Below the pieces are notes generated by a model. That model worked only from the letters and a program-made list of their open reading frames with translations. It searched no databases and was not told the DNA's origin. Below, piece by piece: positions 54,311 to 64,000 of a DNA stretch of 64,000 nucleotides. The DNA is from Pteria penguin (Eukaryota; Mollusca; Bivalvia; Pterioida; Pteriidae). Where the stretch lies: contig CM068585.1 in NCBI GenBank assembly GCA_035048485.1, forward strand, positions 59,544,618 through 59,608,617. Direction: 5' to 3'. Position 1 is the first letter of the stretch, and each line of letters starts with the position of its first letter. The position numbers and the translations under genes were made by a program.

Positions 54311-54690
54311 ACTTCAAGTCTAAAAAGAAAATACATAAATATATACGTATGAAGACATGAAGGAGACAAAATTGAATGCAAGATACTTAGGAGGCTCGTA
54401 GACTTTACTTTAAGAATCAGCTTTTGTATTAATAGTTTATAACAAAAAATATAGATCATATATACCTTTTAATTTTAATTTTCGACAACTTATGTCTCTT
54501 CAGTGATGCTCGAGGCCGAATGATTGGAATTTTTTTTTATAATATTTAAATATTTGAAGAGCAGTGTTAAAAACCAAAATTACCAAAAAGTGAACCAAAG
54601 AATCTATCTAATGACAGAGCTCTGCACGAGGGAGATACTCCTTAAATTTAGAGTCATTTACTTAATTTGATGACTGGCAATACGAAGTAT
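54310..54690. other. Spacer downstream of gene A, nothing recognised
   Basis: No supported feature; AATTTGTATTAATAG-type patches are shared with the DNA after gene B. Confidence 0.35.
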
Positions 54691-54859
54691 ATATTTAACA
54701 ACAATATTGTTTTAATACGATATACGATTTTGTTGTATATCAACCTGATCCTTAAGAAAGATATCCTTATGATCTAATGTTTTATAATAATTTTGAAGTG
54801 TTTCTTTTATTTTTTATGCAATGCGATGTAGAAATCGACGAAACTGGTTTTTCGATAAA

Positions 54860-55480
54860 TTGCGCGCCTCTTCTGGCCGACATATTTTTGTACTCTTACG
54901 AAGCATAATTCATACAGTCTCTGCTCTCTAAAGGCAATAAACAATTAGCATCTCAGTTCACTTTACATACAGATAAATCGATGATGTTTTTCCGATTAAC
55001 AACCCTGTATTTAAGGATCACCTCATCATCATATATCCAAAAGAGCTCGAGATAAATGATACAACAGAGAGTGAATCTTCTGCTTCATACCTCGATATAC
55101 TCAATTAGTGAAGATGATTCATAGTAACATTTCTCTATGACAAACGTGACGATTTCAATTTCATTATTAACAACTTTCCTTTTCTGAGTAGCAACATATC
55201 TTCCTCTCCCGCATATGGCGTCTTCATTTTATAACTAATACGCTATGTCAGGGCATGGTCTAAATACGACAATTTCGTCCTGAGAGCGAGGCTTCTTGCC
55301 ACGAAACTACTTTCACAAGCATATATTGAGGAACGTTTGAAATTATCACTGAGGAAGTTCTATGGTCGATATAGGGATGTAGTGCAATTTCAGATTCCTC
55401 TTTCAAGAATGTTAACCGATATTTTTGGACCTGACAAGATAACCATCTTACCTTTTTTACTATACTTGATTTGACATAAT
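54860..55480 (+). pseudogene. PLE-2-related RT fragment
   Basis: NCAPLLADIFLYSYEA (then TAA), QSLLSKGNKQLASQF, a shifted IDDVFPINNPVFKDHL, KELEINDTTESESSASYLDI, YDKRDDFNFIINNFPFLSSN, RARLLATKLLSQAYIEERLK, LSLRKFYGRYRDVV. More diverged than the other PLE-2 copies. Inserted between the 3' end of gene A and its duplicated downstream block. Confidence 0.75.
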
Positions 55481-55634
55481 TAATATATATACACAGATAT
55501 TTGTTCACGTGCGTTTCCGACAACGGAATTGCAGTTAGGCAGCATTTCTCACTTTGATTGGGAAAATTTGACTTCGTTTTCTTGCGTGTTTGTGCGCGTA
55601 TATTTATATATTCACCTCATCGACTTAAAAAGTT

Positions 55635-55815
55635 GTTGCAGGATTTTTTTCGACGGGTGTTGCATGCAACCAGGGGACGCAAACTCTTCCCGGGCACCTG
55701 GTCTCACCTCGATTTCATTGGGGTTCGCATTTGTCTGAATATGACAACGATATTGTCCTTTTACTCATGGACTTTGAGATATGGTTTACCCTTCGGTACT
55801 TCTTTGTTGTTTTTT
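55635..55815 (+). repeat. R3 repeat (plus)
   Basis: GACGGGTGTTGCATGCAACC, AGGGGACGCAAACTCTTCCC, GGGCACCTGGTCTCACCTCG, TTCGGTACTTCTTTG. A good representative of R3. Confidence 0.7.
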
Positions 55816-55836
55816 TTTTACTTCCACTGAATTACA

Positions 55837-56072
55837 TTAGTACCCTTTAAGTGCCAATCCAGAAATTTCCAGTTCATAAAATTCTAAATGCCACTGGTGC
55901 AACTCATACGAATAATCTTTCGACAATTTAACTTCTCTGCCGATAGTGAATGGTTGACAGGTCACCTTTACCCAATCCCTCTTGGTAGGTGGTCCTATGT
56001 AGAACGCACACTCCTTTTGCAATCCGTTTTCACTTTCGTAGACATCAATGTGAATGTTTCGCGTTCGTATGT
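55837..56072 (-). CDS. Gene A exon 3: second half of F5/8 type C domain
   Basis: Acceptor ATAATTTCAG|AC, 236 bp to TAA at 55837-55839. Encodes IRTRNIHIDVYESENGLQKE, CAFYIGPPTKRDWVKVTCQP and the C-terminal ELEISGLALKGY. Confidence 0.85.
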
Positions 56073-59000
56073 CTGAAATTATAGAACCAATTAGTGTATA
56101 AAGATATGATGCCTTTATGATTATATATCATGGTTAGTTTGAATTTTGAATGTCGATTTGTAAGTGGGCTGACTGAACATCACACTGCTAAATAACAGAC
56201 AATCTAATACAAAACCATCAATTGTAGTACCAATCTTTGACATTTTTTGGAGAATGATTTATTTGTTACAGGACATGCTTACTTCTCATTAGCACCTGGT
56301 TTCGCTTCTGACTATGAGCGAGGGACTGAAGGTCTGGTATAGTGTCAATGCCACTTATCACTAAAGTAAAAGACCATAATAACTGATATTACGTGACCTT
56401 GGAATTCACAAACATGCACTGTGCCTATCATTCGTTGACTCATGCAGGCCAGTGGAAGACACGATACGTAGGCTGGTAAGGTTCTCCGTTTTCAGAATGC
56501 AGATTTAACATGACAGAAAGTCGAGAACGTATCGCATAGTTTGAAAAGAGAGATGAGGGGATATTGTAACATCATCTCCTTAAACTACTTTTTACATAGA
56601 GTCCCTCGATTAGATTCATTATTAGAAAGTAAACACATTTTCGAAGTTCAATATGTGGATATATTTCTACAGGATTGTCAAAGACATAGTTATATCTCCT
56701 AGACTAAACAGATCTCCCACTCAGTGACAAAGCTCGACATCAATAAATTTCCCTTAGCAGACCTCTCACTATAGATTTCATTTCTTTTGACTATTGTCTT
56801 CAATAATGTATGTTATACATCAATATTCGTCCTCTTCTATAAAAGTTTGAGTTTTCAAATTTCGTTCATACTATAGACAGACGAGATACCCTAATATATA
56901 AAGAAAACCACTTTATATATATCAAAGGTAAAAAACGAAGAAGTACCGAAGGGTAAACCATATCTCATAGTCCATGGAATAAAAGAAAAATAAAATATCG
57001 TGAATAGTGTCATATTCAGACAAATGCTAACCCCAATAAAATCGAGGAGGGACCAGGTGCCCTGGTGGAGTAAGCGTCCCCTGGTTTCATATAATCAAAG
57101 AATAACTGACAGATTGAGTAAAAGCTATTAGATAAAAATATCGAAATGATGAAATCTAGAGAAGAAAAATCGATAAAGACTTGTGTCAAATGATCTTAAC
57201 TGTGAATGATTGTTTTAAAGAAAAATCTCCAAGGAAAACTCGAAACGCAGATCAGTGAAATAATAGGAAATATGAATGTGTTTGAAGGAAGAGAGAAAAA
57301 TTACTGACTCAGCCCTATGACAGAAGTCACCACCGCAATATACAATATACAGTTTAATGGTATTTAAAAACACAAAAGGACATCACAAAAATATTCAGTT
57401 ATACTGATTTACTATACCGAATTCGGACGGTCATTTGACTCGGTTAAGTTGAGAGAAAGCTATAAATCAAAGATACTCTAACAATGATATCTACAGAGAT
57501 AAAATCCATAATGACTCGGACAAACTAATTTCAATTATAAATGGTTGTTTTAAAGAGAAAAAGTCTAAGGAAAGCTTGAGACGGATTGAGGTAAATCTAG
57601 AAAAATTGGGATGTGTTGCACCGTTGCTAATGGATACATCCGATCAAAATAGTTGTTTCTATGCTTTATTTGACCAATATACCTTCTAAGGACTTAAAAT
57701 AAAACATTTTGCGTAGTCTGGGTTTCTGTATTCTCAGATAGGTGATTTAAATTGTTTGTTCTAATTGCGGACTAATTTTGAAATTCCGGGAACTCTCCGA
57801 TTGCGCTTTTAGAAAATAAGTTACCCCTCCTTATATCATATTTTTGCACTTTTGTTGAAATTTCTGGCATTTAAACTTCAGTCTGGACAACTTCGCTAGC
57901 CAACTTCGCGGACACTTGACAAACGAATATGTCTTGACATAGATAAACATTTATTGTAAATAATAAGCATATTTAGCGGATTTGTATAATAGTGGGGAGG
58001 AGAGACTCGATATCTATGTTGTTAAACGCTTTATTGATCGATTGAAAATGTTTAGACATTTCCTTTAGATGAGCAAGGTCATATATTATAATAATTACTA
58101 TGTATATGGGTCGGATCTCTGACTGGCATAAAGCGGATTTCTATAATCCAGTATGTATCTCCAAGGTCAACTTTCCACCAAGGACTCCGATCGTGGTCGT
58201 CCGTGTGCATTCCACTGGTCAGATCGCCATCAAGAGCATTTGCAGCCCACCATGTCGTCCACGTAGAAGACTGCTCAGCATGCTTACCAAGGGCAATATT
58301 CTCCAACACTGTCAAAGAAACAACAGAAGACATCTGACAAAACTGCAAGACACAAATGACCAACGATGTGCACACAAAACATGGTAATAGTAGACTATAC
58401 ACGAAAAAAACGACATTACAAAAATATTCGATTGTGTTGCGATTAGTATACCGACTTAGGACGGTCAATGGAAGTTAGAAATGAATTGGTGTGGTTAACC
58501 GGTTACGAACATCCACCTTCCCACTCACTGCAAAAGTAGCACAATGAAAGGACACGCATTTATTGATTGATTGATTGATTGTTGTTTTACGTCATGCCGG
58601 GAATATTACACCTATATGGTGACGGGACACGCATTTCAAAATTTAGAAATAATACTCCATATTAAGAACACCGATCAACAGGTTTCTCAAGAAGAGAGGT
58701 CATAAAAATATAATTAAATACGAAACATTTATAGAATAATATGTTGCTGACAAAAATAAGTAAGGCAACATCAACATAAGTAATCCGTGTTCTGCCCGTC
58801 TGTTAGCGAGCTCAGATCCTTGATCAATCGGAATCGCGACTAACTGTCACAAGGGGCAGGTATACGGACCATGTATCATTTAATAAGGTTTAGACAAGGT
58901 CCGACATAGAGTCTAGGTAGAAGGCGTTTAATAATTTTAGAACCCGCCGATATGAAATTATCGGAACCTTTGACCCTCCTTAGTTTGTACACTAGATTAC

Positions 59001-62000
59001 CGTAGAATATAGGCTACGGAATTCCGCTGGATACGTATTGTTGAAGAGTCACATTTCCGAATTAAGATAAAACGTCTGAATAAAATCTAATATTGACTTA
59101 TATACCATATGAAGGGAGTCTGGGAACATCACCATCTAGATAAGGGAAATTTACAATTGGAAATCCAAAGACGTCACGTTTACCATATATGTTGGTAAGA
59201 ATATTGTTGTTAATAATTTTAATATTTTAGTCCAAAAAGGTGTTTCTTGTTCAGAAGTATTGGTTTTGTTTAATAGAAGTTCAGATAGATAAATGTCAGT
59301 AATATAGTTTTCAAACGCAGGGTTATTGAGAACTGATATATCATCAAGATATCTAGAGGTGTCATTGCAATTATCAATAAGGTCGAACCATTTAGAGGTT
59401 TAAATAGAATGCATAAAGTCTACTTTTATCATTGTCAGTTTTGTATGTAAAGAATACTCCACGTGTAAAGCGCAGTAACTGGGGATTAAGCGAATTCACA
59501 CACGGTTAATTCTGTATGACAGCGGCGCTGCGCGACGTATATTTAAATTACTCTAGTGTGTTATTGTCATCGGTTATGAGTAGACGGCAAATAATACATT
59601 TTTAAAGATTTTTAATGAGTTAACTCTTCATAAACGCCGTGTCATGGCTTTTGTTTATACGAAGAGTAAGGAGATTTTTTAGTGATAAAACTCTTTATTA
59701 ATTTCTTAATTTCAAAAAAAAAAAAAAAAAATTGACAGACATGCTTAATACTTACATAACTATTTACAATCGTTTTGTAATAATTTGGTAACATTCACAT
59801 TCTAGATGCTAAACATTACAGGCTTTTTTCAGCATATAATAAAGAAAAAGCCGTTTAACTATTACTAGTAGAGAAAACAGAAGACATTTTACAAAGCTGT
59901 ATGACACAAATCATGATTGACATGCACATATAACATGATAATAGAAGAATATACATGGATAAACGACATTACAAAAATATTCGATTGTGTTGGGTTTACG
60001 ATACCGATTTAGGACAGTCAATTGAAGCAATAAATGTCACTGAATTGGTGTGGCTGTCATAGGGGACGAGAATCAGGACTTTGTATCCTCTGAAAAGGTT
60101 TGCACAAGGCCCGTCATAGAGTCCCGTGCTAGTCAATTAAAGCCTGCATTGGGTTGTAGAGGGACCCAATACAAGACTTACGGTCTTAGCGATGGCCCGG
60201 GGTCAGGCTGTCGATGTCAAAGGCGTTTACCAAAATGCCGACAGTTTCATTTATATGAAACCTTGCCAAGTTAAAGTTGTCGACATTATGAAAGATCACC
60301 AGTTTGATCCTAACGATTGTGTTATTTCTAAGTGCGGAGACATGTTGTATCCTTCTGACTGACAAGGCATTTTCAAGTAATCTTACGAGACGTTCTTTTT
60401 GTACTCATAGTTTCGACAACCTTTCCTGTAAGTCATCTAATGTAGTTTATGGCATTGTGTGCACATTGTGTGGATTGATATATATCGGCGAAACCAATGT
60501 CCAACTCTGGAGTACAATATCTGGGCATATATTTTAATATAAAAAAATGGCAGAAATCAACTTCTTTATCGCCATTTCAATCAATTAGATCATTCCATTC
60601 TGTCGATGAAAGTACGTATTTTAGAGAAAATATACCATCACACCAACAACCGAAATCTTAGCACTCACCTTTGAAGGAAACAGAGGATTGTTGGATACGA
60701 CAATTAGGAACAGCTGCACCATATGGTTGTAATGACCATGTTGAAAGTATTGGAAATCTTTCAAGTGCTTGATTTCGGTCAGTAAGTGTCATGCGTTTGT
60801 TTGATAATACGCCTAGAAGACGTCGAAGTCATGGTAAACGAAAATACAATAGACCTGAGATCCATAACAGCTCCTTCGCTGGCTTTCTAGCATTTATCAA
60901 TCAAATTTTAGGTCCTCATTATATTCGTATTAAGCCTTATTCTCTACCTTTTCAAACACTGCATGAGTTGTACGAATCCATGCGAAACATTTTACCGAAT
61001 CTGGCACTCAAGAATATCGACTCCAAGGTATTATCTTAGATATTTCCACTAACAGACTATATAGAAGTCACCATGGAGCTATATAATACATGAATATCAA
61101 TAATATACTAGCACATATAACACATTACAAAAATATTTTATTGTAGTGCAATTACGATACCGACTTAGGACGGTCATTTAATTTGACAAAAGCCAAACAA
61201 ATGGTGTGATTAACCGGTTTACGGGCCCACCTTCCCACTCACCGTAACAGCAGAACAATCAAAGGAGGTACATTTAAAAAATTATAAATAATCCTCCATG
61301 TAAAGAACAAGGATCAACAGGTATCGCATATTGAGAGGTCATAAAAATATAAACACGTAAGGTATTGTAAAACACATAATGATATAGAAATATATGCGAT
61401 ATCAACATGATAAACCGTGCTCTGCCAGTCTGAAAGTGAGCTAAGACCCTAGATCTGTAGGAATCCCGACTAACAGTCAGAGGGGACGAGGTTCAGGACC
61501 ATGTCTCCTCTGAAAGAGGTTTGGACAAGGCCCGGCATATAGTTCCCACCGCCCTGTCTGTCAGCGTGCAACGTTCAAGTAAAAGTCTGCATGAGACTGT
61601 AGAGGTGCCAAATACAAGACCTATAGTCTTTTTGATGATCTCAATGTCATATTGTCTATTTAGAAGACGTTTGACTATTTTATTACATGATAAAATAACG
61701 TTATCGGAGCTTTTTACTTTCCTAGTTTATATACTAGATCACCGTAAAAATTAGAATTGGAAATTCCATTGGATAGTGTTGAAAAGAAATATTTCCAAAT
61801 TTAGATAGAAGTTCTGAATAAGATCTAAAGAATTTGCCGTATGTTTTTCTAAGCTTGTGATATCTGTAACCGTGAGTTAAAATTTTAGTAGTAATTTGTA
61901 AATTTCGTTTATGAAAGTCCAAAACATCGGTGCAGCCTCTGACAAATCGAACTAATTGAGATATATAGATACCATATGATGGGAGTCGAGGGACATCGCC

Positions 62001-63402
62001 ATCCAAGTAAGGAAAATGTACAATAGGAAATCCAAAATCCTCACGTTTATCATAAATATTAGTATATATTAGGTGGTTGATAATTTTGATGCTCAAATCT
62101 AAGAAAGGTGTAGATTTATGTCAAGTATTAGCTTTATTCAATGTGAGCTCTGGTGGATATATTCCTGATATAAATTGTTCGAATTCAGAGTTGTCGATAA
62201 CCAAAATGTCATCCAGAATTATTATTAAATTTGTCAATGAGGTCGAAACGTTTTGATTGTTGAATAGAAACCATAAAATCCCACTCATAACAATAAAGAA
62301 ATAAATCTGCTATAGAAAACCTTCCCCCTTGCATAGAAAATCCCTCTCATAACAATAAAGAAATAAATCTGCTATAGAAAACCTATATAGAAAACCTTCC
62401 CTCTGGCATAGAAAATCTTCCTGTCGGAAGGTGTACTATATAGTATTTTTTCTAACTCAATACTGAATCGTTTTCAGATCAATTAATCCGAAAACAACTC
62501 TTGATATCCTTTCTCGCTTTAAGTTTAAAATTCATTGTATGAAATAAAACAAAAATTAAAAAAGAAAACAAAACAAAACAAAAACAAAAAAAACCCCCCA
62601 AAAAACAAACAAAATACCTATGCAAAATTGTTTTCTATCGAAAAAGAGATAACAGCTGTTGTGTCATATCACAGCATACATTAATTTCAGAAAAAAAAAA
62701 TAAAGGGTGGGATTTTTGCAATTTTTTCAATGCATATTCTATCAACTGGAACATAAAAATTGTGATAAAAATGATAGAAATTGCACATTCCTCAATGCAA
62801 TTATTGACGAATGCAAGTTACGAAAAAATCATTAATCCTTTGCATTTGACGTGTATTTCTAATTAACTGGGAGGAAAACGATACTCTGACAAGAAATGAG
62901 ATTCATTTGCAATAGATTTCCCTCAATTGTGTCTAGAAATGGAATATAGACATGGTATATTTGTCTGAAGATATTTAAGATAAACTTCAATGAAACGAAA
63001 TGTAAATTAAATCATTACGCAAATCGCATTTTTTTTAAATTTCCAACGGTTTATATCAAGAATATCTGTGTATATATATCTCCACTTACCATGGCCATAT
63101 AAGGACCATCCTTCGATCTCTGAATACGATGCCTCTCCTAAATTTGATGCATTGTGCATTTCGCAAATGTGTTGACTTTTCCGGTAAGACAAAGACACAC
63201 ATCCCCTGCACATCAAACAATGCAGTACGCAAACTGACAAACTGGATGGATGAATCGTACCCAAAATGTGGTCTGCAATCCTAAAATTATCCCGAATTTG
63301 ATGAAAATCTACCGACTTAAAAGTAGGTGTGCTATAGCCCATATGGCATCCTCCAAAGATAACAATGACACCTAATAAGATTATCGATACAGAATATTTC
63401 AT
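55837..63402 (-). CDS. Gene A: secreted PAN + F5/8 type C (discoidin-like) protein; join(63402..63090, 58308..58099, 56072..55837)
   Basis: Predicted three-exon gene of 759 coding bases, 252 residues. Signal peptide MKYSVSIILLGVIVIFGGCH; PAN-like domain with VCVLHCLMCRGC and HICEMHN; then one F5/8 type C domain split over exons 2 and 3 (ENIALGKHAEQSS, AANALDGDL, PWWKVDLGDTYWIIEIRFMP, ending LEFYELEISGLALKGY). Exon sizes 313, 210 and 236 and phase-1 junctions match gene B exactly. Likely a secreted lectin-like or adhesion protein; ligand unknown. Introns hold PLE-1 and PLE-2 fragments in both orientations, R3 and a SINE. All three frames are open and splice sites intact, so I consider the gene potentially functional. 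Confidence 0.82.
56935..57090 (-). repeat. R3 repeat (minus) in gene A intron 2
   Basis: AAGTACCGAAGGGTAAACCA, GTGTCATATTCAGACAAATG, GGGACCAGGTGCCCTGG blocks. Absent from gene B intron 2. Confidence 0.65.
57300..57440 (-). repeat. PLE 3'-tail fragment (minus) in gene A intron 2
   Basis: TTACTGACTCAGCCCTATGA, CAGAAGTCACC, AAAAATATTCAGTTATACTG and ACCGAATTCGGACGGTCATT blocks; diverged. Confidence 0.6.
58099..58308 (-). CDS. Gene A exon 2: first half of F5/8 type C domain
   Basis: 210 bp, acceptor TTTCTTTGACAG|TG, donor CATA|GTAATT. Encodes VLENIALGKHAEQSSTWTTW, WAANALDGDLTSGMHTDDHD, RSPWWKVDLGDTYWI. Confidence 0.85.
58330..59435 (-). pseudogene. PLE-1-related copy in gene A intron 1 (Ser variant, no SECIS core)
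   Basis: Minus strand. RT remains include RYLDDISVLNNPAFENYITD with an intact YLDD, NKTNTSEQETPF with Ser where PLE-1 has UGA five, and FPIVNFPYLDGDV..-like text. The SECIS equivalent near 58860-58925 has ATGT in place of ATGA and has lost TGAN, though helix II persists. The 3' tail is at 58330-58720 with a SINE inserted. Either a non-selenocysteine subfamily or decay. Confidence 0.7.
58562..58625 (-). mobile_element. 5'-truncated SINE with perfect 11-bp TSD
   Basis: ATTGATTGATTG and GTTTTACGTCA are the reversed tail of the 1377-1651 SINE. GACACGCATTT at 58551-58561 is repeated at 58626-58636. Confidence 0.8.
59435..59545. repeat. Intron-1 block shared with gene B
   Basis: CACGTGTAAAGCGCAGTAAC and CTGTATGACAGCGGCGCTGC match 16905-17025. 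Confidence 0.7.
59880..60200 (-). pseudogene. PLE-1-like 3' end with a variant SECIS
   Basis: Tail (59880-60055), then SECIS-like 60062-60126, then the last codons of an ORF (minus: GTAAGTCTTGTATTGGGTCC..). Diverged from the other copies, so a separate subfamily. Confidence 0.65.
60062..60126 (-). promoter_or_regulatory. SECIS-like hairpin, diverged but core intact
   Basis: Minus strand: GGGAC, ATGACGGGCCTTGTGC, AAA, CCTTTTCAGAGG, ATACAAAGTCC, TGAT, GTCCC. The core ATGA/TGAT and AAA loop are kept. Helix II still pairs at 9 of 11 positions with changed bases. Confidence 0.65.
60300..61045 (+). pseudogene. PLE-2 GIY-YIG endonuclease region (N-terminal part of a Naiad-like ORF)
   Basis: 60304-60537 reads FSSNLTRRSFCTHSFDNLSC, KSSNVVYGIVCTLCGLIYIG, ETN: the CCHH cysteines and GIY-YIG start of a PLE endonuclease, with ordinary Cys. 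After broken frames (RNHFNQLDHSILSMKVRILE; ETEDCWIRQLGTAAPYGCND), 60791-61039 continues RRRRSHGKRKYNR, NQILGPHYIRIKPYSLPFQT, LHELYESMRN. That corresponds to the RRRSHGRRR segment after the PLE-1 endonuclease. It ends before CxC and RT. Confidence 0.8.
61050..62330 (-). pseudogene. PLE-1 5'-truncated copy in gene A intron 1
   Basis: Minus strand from ~62330: start in motif B' region, LDDILVIDNSEFEQFISGIY, PPELTLNKANT, UGA (62123-62121), HKSTPFLDLSIKIIN, KREDFGFPIVHFPYLDGDVP, SYGIYISQLVRFVRGCTDVL, to the ORF end. Then a mutated SECIS (61482-61547) and the tail to 61060. Catalytic YLDD altered to ILDD by a small deletion. The UGA five position is conserved with the full copy. Confidence 0.8.
61482..61547 (-). 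promoter_or_regulatory. Decayed SECIS
   Basis: Same hairpin as 52114-52179 but the quartet ATGA is ATGC and helix I has GGGAAC opposite GTCCCC. Expected to be non-functional. Confidence 0.7.
62285..62440. repeat. Local duplication and ATAGAAAACCTTCCC repeats
   Basis: CTCATAACAATAAAGAAATA and AATCTGCTATAGAAAACC occur twice (62284 and 62345), each joined to (C)ATAGAAAACCTTCCC units. The PLE-1 5' truncation point falls in this array. Confidence 0.65.
62545..62600. repeat. A-rich simple sequence
   Basis: AAAACAAAACAAAAC and A/C runs. Confidence 0.85.
63090..63402 (-). CDS. Gene A exon 1: signal peptide and PAN-like domain
   Basis: ATG at 63402-63400, 313 bp, donor CATG|GTAAGT. About 80% identical to gene B exon 1 by eye, differing in the PAN core (LMCRGC vs LINRRC). 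Confidence 0.85.
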
Positions 63403-64000
63403 GATTCTAACAAAGTTTGTCTATTCTTGCCAGTGATTTTGAAAGTAACATTTGCATCCTATGAATAATCAAACGTTATCATTTGAATGCTATTCCAAAA
63501 CATTCCATAGAATTAGATCAGCGTCTAGAGATGCTTCAAAGGTAAGATGGTATACCACTCAATATACCTGTGTCCTTGTGAATAAACAGAAGCTTTACAT
63601 TCCTTGCAGCAAATAGATGTAAGAGACTGAAGCCTTTTAAAGATGATTAAATCATGTTCATCCACATCTGAATAAATAATTTACAAGCCTAAGACTGTGG
63701 TAAAACATGAATAATCTTTTATTCCTTAGAGTTTCACCAATGAAAACAATAACATTGATAGAACATCCGAATGTGCATATTTAAATGAAATGATTGTCGA
63801 TGTTTAGATACAACAAAATAATTGTGGGTCATTTGCTGGTGATTTATGCTTTAATTAATTGGGAAAATCGATTTCTTCTTGCGAGAAACGAGGTAAAGTT
63901 ACAGTACCCAAATGTTTCATCGAAAAATAGCGAGAAACTTTAAGTTATAATGTCACTGAAACGGGCTGTCAAATAAATGTATCACATACAGATCGCAAAT
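63403..64000 (-). promoter_or_regulatory. Putative upstream region of gene A
   Basis: Shares patches with 23205-23740 upstream of gene B in the same order (CCATAGAATTAGA, GATAGAAC.TCCGA, CGATGTTT..ATACAAC). No clear core promoter element. Confidence 0.35.

Noticed and set aside
1..64000. CRISPR arrays, bacterial operons, rRNA genes
   Set aside because: No spacer-repeat pattern, ribosome-binding sites or rRNA-like stretches; the DNA is clearly eukaryotic.

Overview
This window is AT-rich eukaryotic genomic DNA from an invertebrate, most likely a bivalve mollusc. The evidence is three-exon genes with GT/AG splice sites, molluscan-type tRNA-derived SINEs, Penelope-like elements (PLEs), Gypsy elements, mariner and pogo remnants, and a PAN/discoidin-type secreted-lectin gene family. 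A PLE apparently carrying selenocysteine points in the same direction, because Naiad PLEs with selenocysteine have been reported from clams and spiders. Nothing looks bacterial or viral. Apart from two host genes, almost everything recognisable is mobile DNA.

Host genes: two diverged copies of one gene lie on the minus strand about 40 kb apart. Gene B has exons at 23204-22892, 16059-15850 and 13829-13597. Gene A has exons at 63402-63090, 58308-58099 and 56072-55837. In both, exon 1 (313 bp) encodes a signal peptide and a PAN/apple-like domain, and exons 2 (210 bp) and 3 encode the two halves of an F5/8 type C (discoidin/fucolectin-like) domain. All junctions are phase 1 and join cleanly, giving predicted secreted proteins of 251 and 252 residues. 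Introns and upstream DNA are also recognisably duplicated. Two further PAN-like exon fragments (10.8 kb on minus, 26.6 kb on plus) look dead.

The most interesting system is a Penelope-like retroelement of the permuted Naiad type at about 49.0-52.64 kb (PLE-1). It has an N-terminal GIY-YIG endonuclease, a CxC linker and a C-terminal reverse transcriptase. Its reading frame contains five in-frame UGA codons and no UAA or UAG across about 2.9 kb, with one 1-nt frame slip. Two of the UGAs sit exactly where a sister family in this window (PLE-2, 60.3-61.0 kb) has the conserved cysteines of the endonuclease CCHH motif. Directly at the 3' end of the ORF (52114-52179) is a textbook-shaped form-2 SECIS element: AUGA/UGAA core, 11-position helix II, AAA apical loop and mini-hairpin. 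Copies on the minus strand repeat the UGA positions and the SECIS. I read this as a selenoprotein-encoding retrotransposon.

Other mobile DNA: a Gypsy element fills 38308-46077. It has two ~1.1-kb LTRs in inverted orientation, a 5-bp target duplication (TTTCG), a Lys-like primer-binding site, and a -1 frameshift signal (slippery TTTAAAC plus stem) between gag and pro. A second Gypsy (5314-8060, minus) has short direct LTRs, a Leu-type primer-binding site, a polypurine tract, and a MITE inserted in one LTR. A third Gypsy remnant lies at 33.15-34.19 kb (minus). Further elements are a mariner (36548-37792), a pogo/Tigger-like element (12193-12974), a CR1/Jockey-type LINE broken by a SINE (27.1-28.6 kb), a 1-kb element with many GCGTTAACGC palindromes (21.1-22.08 kb), several PLE-2 copies, SINEs, foldbacks and minisatellites.

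Layout: 1-2.74 kb tandem duplication; 3.1-4.8 kb PLE-2, foldback and SINE; 5.3-8.06 kb Gypsy; 8-12 kb mostly AT-rich relics; 12.2-13.0 kb pogo; 13.6-23.2 kb gene B with PLE and MITE insertions in intron 1; 24-35.5 kb mixed relics; 35.5-38.1 kb mariner; 38.3-46.1 kb Gypsy; 46.7-54 kb PLE cluster; 55.8-63.4 kb gene A with PLE insertions in its introns.
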